The notes beneath the pieces are model-generated. The model was not told the origin of the DNA. It made no database searches and was given only the letters and a program-made list of their open reading frames with translations. Shown here piece after piece: positions 59,505 through 64,000 of a stretch of DNA of 64,000 nt (its first letter is position 1; every line of letters starts with the position of its first letter). The DNA is from Adiantum capillus-veneris (lineage: Eukaryota > Streptophyta > Polypodiopsida > Polypodiales > Pteridaceae): the NCBI GenBank assembly GCA_014529385.2, contig CM043971.1, forward strand, positions 26,198,769 through 26,262,768, given 5' to 3'. The translations under genes were made by a program, and so were the position numbers.

Positions 59505-61113
59505 ATCATCCAACTTGAGCACCTAAATATCCCTTACAAGCCCACCTAGGCCTTATGTGACCAAGGCATAGATATTGGCATACCATCCACACTTAAAGAC
59601 ACCATTGGCTATTATTGGTATACCATTGGTATTGGACACACATGAGCCCTCCCCAAAGTCTTGCAACAAAGGGTCCTTGAACTTACCATGTCAATGTAAA
59701 CAACCAAGTGTTTTACCACTTCAATATTCATCTTAGTTGTTTGCTATTGTCAAATAAATCTATTGATAAGATTAAAGTATATAATATAAATCCAATGGAA
59801 AGAGACATTTTTTGCATTGTTGCACTCACTTTAGAAAAATATTCTTTGTAACATTCTCTTTATCTTTGATAAAGTATTCATCCTTGAGGGCTTATTTAAA
59901 AGATTCCCATGTAGTTCATGCGTAGTTCGAATATCATCAACTCTTGCTCATAGTTCAAGCACCACAACCAAAGCAAAGGTCCCATCTACAACTTGCTTAT
60001 CTAACCCCTTGTATTCCATAGCCTTCAAATCAACCAAGCCCTCATCCTAGCTAGTATGCTTGTCCAACCATTGTAGCATGATTTTATGATTGGTGTTGCC
60101 TCAACCGGAAAATCCACACCAATGAGACGTGCTCACTAAATTTGCAAATTTGCACTAATATTGTGTTAATGATTAAATTTGTTGTTTGTTGGTGTGTTAA
60201 TGTCTAAATTGAAGAATTTCTACGAGGCTGAATATTTACACACTGCCTAGATCGGAGAATCTATGTGCATGGGACCAACGGACTAAGCAAGGCATAGAAA
60301 CAAGACATTTACCGCTTGCATAACACCAATTTGAAGCATGTTTGAGTATAAATGTATCTACAAAATGTTCTTCACTATCCCAAATCACCTCAACTCATAT
60401 AAGTAGTTGCATAGTGTAACAAAAAATCATCTCATTGAAAATTCCTTTCAGTACAATCGGAAGCCATAACCTTAGAAGTGTTTGAGTATTCAGTGTTGGA
60501 GTATTCAGCTTAGAAGATAATGCAAAGAAATAACATATGACAAGAGGAGTGACGTATTTGATGTGCATACATGGAGGATATTCTGCCTCTAAAAATGTAC
60601 GTACCTATGTGTGTGTGGCGAGCTATAAAGGGAAGAAACACAATTTGAATAAGGGGGTCTCACAAACAACATTCATAAATGGGGTAGAGAGATGTGTTGT
60701 TAGTAACTCCAAAGTATATGAAATGATGTTAAAATGTACTAGCGTATGGAAAAAAACAATATTCCCTGGGGGGAGAGGAAAATCAATATACATCCAAAAA
60801 TTGCTTGAACAGAGTAGGAGTGTCATGTAGCCTACAAAGGTATACAAGAGATTCAAGACTAAATAGTGAGTTTAATTACACACGAGGACTTTTCATGTTG
60901 AAGACAATGTATGGGATAATGAAAGGATTAAAGAGACTGGCAAACATATCTGATGATGAGATCTTAAGGTAAATAAGGAAAGAAGTTTGCAATAGGAATC
61001 GATGCATCAAAGAAAATGAAAATATTTTCCTAAAGTGTAGACTATCCCGAGAAATTTGGTACTTAAAATAGTTATCAATCAAATTGATAATCTTAAGCTA
61101 GCCAAGACGAGTC
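59505..61113. repeat. 1.5 kb duplicated segment, copy 2
   Basis: Partner of 22885-24427, same orientation. It has stretches missing in copy 1: about 60389-60430, about 60490-60505 and 61006-61040; copy 1 in turn has extra bases near 23160-23190 and 24172-24185. No intact frame. The stretch near 60980-61060 reads CNRNRC...FLKCRLSREIW, weakly like the C-terminal Cys motif of LINE RTs. Confidence 0.85.
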
Positions 61114-61466
61114 ATTAGGAAATTTCAGAGGTCATTTGGAGGGCCATAGGAAGAGAGAGAATAATAGAGCGCGTCCAATGAGCACGAAGGCTACGTTACG
61201 TAGGAAAGTACGTGGAAAGACTCAAAAAATAGGAAAATAGCATAAAACTTTCACGAATCTAGGATTGTAGCATCGTAATTTCCTTTCTTTTACCAAGATT
61301 TTAGGTGCTTGCATGTGGTCCCACTTCTGATATTCTCTTATGGTCATTAATGTACTGGAGGGTGACCATTAAGCCCGCACAAGATATTGGAATTCTAAAA
61401 CACTTTCCCTCCATTAGAATGCTTTCAAAGTGAATCTCCCTCCACTAAAGATTTTCCCAGAGAGCT
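61114..61466 (+). other. Upstream region of the gene at 61467
   Basis: Non-coding, likely holding the promoter. No clear TATA box. Confidence 0.45.
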
Positions 61467-62887
61467 ATGGCGTCCACGTCTTCTCGCCCAAGAGGCTCCT
61501 GGTGTTTACTGTCTCTCACACCAACAACCAACAACTGCACTTTGCCTAGAAGGCCAAGTAGTAGCATATCCTCAATTACAATACCAGCTTCAATAAGTGC
61601 AGAGAACCAATGGGTTGGACAAAGGATAAACAAAGGTTCATGGTTCCTCATGCAACTAAGAAGACCCAAGAGGTCTAGTGGTATCAACGTTTACCGCTCA
61701 GCATGGAAGGCCAGAGTGTTGGATTTCAAAGTTGAAATCGGCAAAAGATCTGTAAAGGAAGTTCTTGTTCAGCATGTGTTTACCCATCCAGAGGTGATAG
61801 CAAACGGTGGAAATGTATCAGATATACATCAACCACGTTGCAATTGTAAGTACTCTTGACATGTGAACTTACTGATACTCTCATTATAACTTTTCTTATA
61901 TATTTTGCAATGTTTCTCCCGCTTGTTATGAGCAATGTCTCCATTCTTCACAGCTCAATTACATTAGATTTGTCATTTGTACTTATTCATACTCTTAGTT
62001 TAACTCTTCTTATATATATTGCAGATGTTTATCCCTCTTCTTATGAGCAATGGGAGCCTATGGAGTGCATAATAGGCCTCTTCCATGTTGTTCATGCCCA
62101 CATTGGTTCTCTACAGTATTCAGGGAGGAGCAGCAAAAGACTGGCTGATGAGGGAATCTTTTTTTATGACCACTTTTACCAACTCAGCTCAGGGAATAAG
62201 AATGGCATGTTGGTGAAAGTGCCTCTACCAACCGATTGGAACACTGTGGACTGGCCAGTTCCCGAGGAAACAATGGTGGAGGCAATGCGAAGTAAGCTCT
62301 ACAAGGATATACAAAGGTCTCTACGTAGCTCTATTCCCACCAAACTGGTTAGAATTGCAAACTTCTGTCCTGTTGCACTCTTCATAGAGCTGTTTCATAG
62401 CTACAACATCCGAGTTACGAAAACTATGTTCATGTGCAAGTCATTTCAGCAGTCATCCTGTGACAAACTTCTTGACAAAGGATGGTATGCAAAGGAAGAG
62501 ATTGGTTTACGGTGCAAGGTCGCGCTTGATACTCTAGTTGTCAAGTACATGATTGCAAGCCAATCAATGTTACTCTCGTTTTGGTATATGCGATCACAAA
62601 TGCTCAACGGTAAGTACATTCCTATGGACCAAATTTCTGCAGGTTTGGAAGATAATCCTGCTGTGGATGTGGAAGTGATTGATAAAGAGCATGGCCTACT
62701 GTTGGTGGTTACAATAAGGGAGCTATGCAGTCTTCAGCATTTGCGGCATGACATAATTGAAGAGTCAATGGACAAGGACCTATCAGATTTTTCCTTTTTC
62801 CTAGTTGGCTGTAAGGTGATGCGGCGAAGGGAAAAAGATATTTTGTGCAAAGAGTTGGATGGTCGGGTTGAAGTAGTGTCAATGTAA
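61467..62887 (+). CDS. Unrecognised two-exon protein, 413 residues
   Basis: Exon 1 61467-61845, intron 61846-62024 (GTAAGT ... TTGCAG), exon 2 62025-62887. The join leaves 1,242 coding bases, 414 codons with stop, in frame. The start is the first ATG, in a good context (AGCTATGG). The N-terminus is Ser/Thr/Pro-rich (residues 1-45), could be a transit peptide, and leads into a basic QLRRPKRSSG stretch. Residues 65-413 look globular, with WEPMECIIGLFHVVHAHIG and PTDWNTVDWPVPEE as recognisable stretches. There are no transmembrane segments or known motifs. Unspliced, exon 1 would stop nine codons or so into the intron. It converges on the phosphatase-like gene 200 bp downstream. I do not recognise the family. 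Confidence 0.75.
61846..62024 (+). other. Intron with duplicated 3' splice region
   Basis: The segment CTTATATATTTTGCAATGTTT...TTATGAGCAATG at about 61895-61937 is an imperfect copy of the true acceptor region TTATATATATTGCAGATGTTT...TTATGAGCAATG at 62009-62052. The upstream copy has lost the AG. Confidence 0.75.
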
Positions 62888-63006
62888 CAGATATTCTTGT
62901 GAACCCAAGTGTATACAAATGACTTTCAAGACATGAAGTTTATTGAGCTCATTTTTCAATTGTGCCCTGTGAAAAAGTGTGCTTGAAATACATTTCTTTA
63001 CCATGT

Positions 63007-63010
<4 letters not shown>

Positions 63011-63052
<42 letters not shown>
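63011..63052. repeat. (CT)21 microsatellite between convergent genes
   Basis: 42 bp of uninterrupted CT between the stops of the two convergent genes. Confidence 0.95.
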
Positions 63053-63055
<3 letters not shown>

Positions 63056-63085
63056 GTTAGACAAGACAAAGACATGATAGAAGAG

Positions 63086-64000
63086 TCATCTTAATTCATT
63101 AGAAAGTACAAACTCGTCCGTGAACAATGGACTGAGATACAATTTCTGTAAGTATGGAATCAGAATGTCTTCAAGGTAAAAATCGAAGGAATGCCCCTCG
63201 AAAGAAGGTGGTGAGACAGTTGTTCCCGGCGGATTTAGTTCTCCCTTTTCAGGAGTATCATCAATCAGTAGTGTATTAGTTGCATCAAAGGGTACACCGA
63301 TTTGGCTAAACGGTTTGTACAAAAGAGGTAAGTGTGGTTTTTTAGGGTGGTATTGGCCCTCAACGGTAACGCATTTTCTTTGATCATACAAAAAGGCAAA
63401 ATCTGACGTGTGAGCGTAGCATACACTGCAAACTATTGCAACTAGTGGCGACAAGTTTTGCCTTTGTATTGAAGACCATATGGCAACTCTGAAGCGCGGA
63501 AGAAGAAATTGAATAAAATCCTTGGTTCCTGGACGAACCACGAGTCGACAAGTTCCCATCCGAAACGTTTGCAAATCCTCAAAGGGTCCTCTGTCACCGA
63601 GAGGCACCCGCATCAGCAGCAATCCATTGACGTCCAAGATAATCAACCTCTGTAAAAGCAGACAAGTACATATAAGTAGTTAGAAGCTGAACATATTTTT
63701 CCATACTTGAATAGACATTACCGGAACAACCGTATCTACAGGTAGCAAGGGTCCATACTGGGTCTTTGTAGTGTTCATGTCGTTGTTGCTCTCCTCTACT
63801 TTATCTTCATAGTCATCATTCACATCTTCATCAGGGGTCTCCCCCATGGCTCTTTCTGCCTCATTCAAGGTTTCCTCCAAGGTCTTTTCCTCTCCCTCGG
63901 TTGATCGGCTTGCCTCATACATCCTTGCCTGATCCATATCATTTTGCTCATCCATAGGCCTGCTTTCCTCATCCATATCCTTTTGCTCATCTATAGGCCT
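63086..64000 (-). CDS. FCP1/NIF-like HAD phosphatase domain protein (5' end beyond window)
   Basis: Last exon 63086-63649, intron 63650-63721 (GTAATG ... TTACAG, 72 bp, phase 0), previous exon 63722 to beyond 64000. The upstream exon is very acidic with at least two copies of a 13-residue repeat of type RPMDEQNDMDEES. The HAD domain starts at the exon joint: LIILDVNGLLL, where the nucleophile Asp is present but the usual Asp two residues on is Asn (63626-63628). RVAIWSS is motif II, KPFSQIG carries the conserved Lys, and LLIDDTPEK is motif IV with both Asp. Length from the first motif is about 187 residues, normal for the domain. FCP1-type enzymes dephosphorylate Ser/Thr of protein substrates such as the RNA polymerase II tail; plant members with DxN are a recognisable subset and activity is unsure. 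Confidence 0.85.

Noticed and set aside
61856-62024. In-frame upstream extension of exon 2 through the intron (a 343-codon uninterrupted frame)
   Set aside because: The GTAAGT donor, TTGCAG acceptor and exact frame restoration favour splicing; the extension is hydrophobic intron sequence.

Overview
The window reads as nuclear DNA of a land plant with a large, transposon-rich genome. Evidence: GT-AG introns in two convergent genes near the right end, a plant-type PADRE/DUF4228 gene, Ty3/gypsy and Copia-type LTR elements with plant tRNA primer sites, tens of CT/GA microsatellites and very few host genes. The species cannot be fixed from sequence alone; a fern, lycophyte or other large-genome plant is plausible, but this is a guess.

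Left part (1-14.6 kb). A truncated Ty3/gypsy copy (copy A, minus strand, 1201-9066) is interrupted by a small non-autonomous LTR element (4764-7379, target duplication CTTTG) and abutted by a second, inverted member of that family (9067-10620). Its RT end is fused at 1200 to a degenerate gag-like repeat (R1). 10.6-14.6 kb holds only short tandem repeats.

Middle-left (14.6-27.9 kb). A dead duplicate of the PADRE gene (14639-15454) lies in a duplicated segment that was later split by a Copia-like element (15550-17953, target duplication GGCAA) carrying an unrecognised acidic reading frame. Then follow decayed integrase fragments, microsatellites, a 1.5 kb segment duplicated at 59.5 kb, and a lone LTR.

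Centre (27978-46643). This is the main object of the window: a complete 18.7 kb Ty3/gypsy element (copy B, minus strand) with ~0.92 kb LTRs, a tRNA-Asp-type primer site, a polypurine tract and near-perfect target duplications. Gag and Pol lie in one frame of about 2,960 codons, broken only by in-frame stops. Pol has unusual architecture: a duplicated HHCC zinc domain before the integrase core and a second retropepsin domain after the integrase. A further degenerate ORF (ORF-X) lies downstream of pol. A perfect 24-nt palindrome recurs on a ~283-bp lattice in the leader before gag and again in the spacer before ORF-X; a half-site is present in each LTR. This is the strongest candidate for something undescribed. 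B itself sits inside an LTR of an older gypsy family (C), whose remains extend to 49.25 kb.

Right part (46.6-64 kb). Family-C debris and intergenic repeats are followed by the intact PADRE gene (53159-54001), an intact small LTR element with satellite-like interior (55137-57936, target duplication GTATG), a third R1 copy, the second copy of the 1.5 kb duplicated segment, then two convergent host genes: an unrecognised two-exon gene (61467-62887, +) and an FCP1/HAD-phosphatase-like gene (63086 to beyond 64000, minus) whose second catalytic aspartate position is asparagine. The host genes show no operon-like or pathway linkage; most of the structure is layered transposon insertion.
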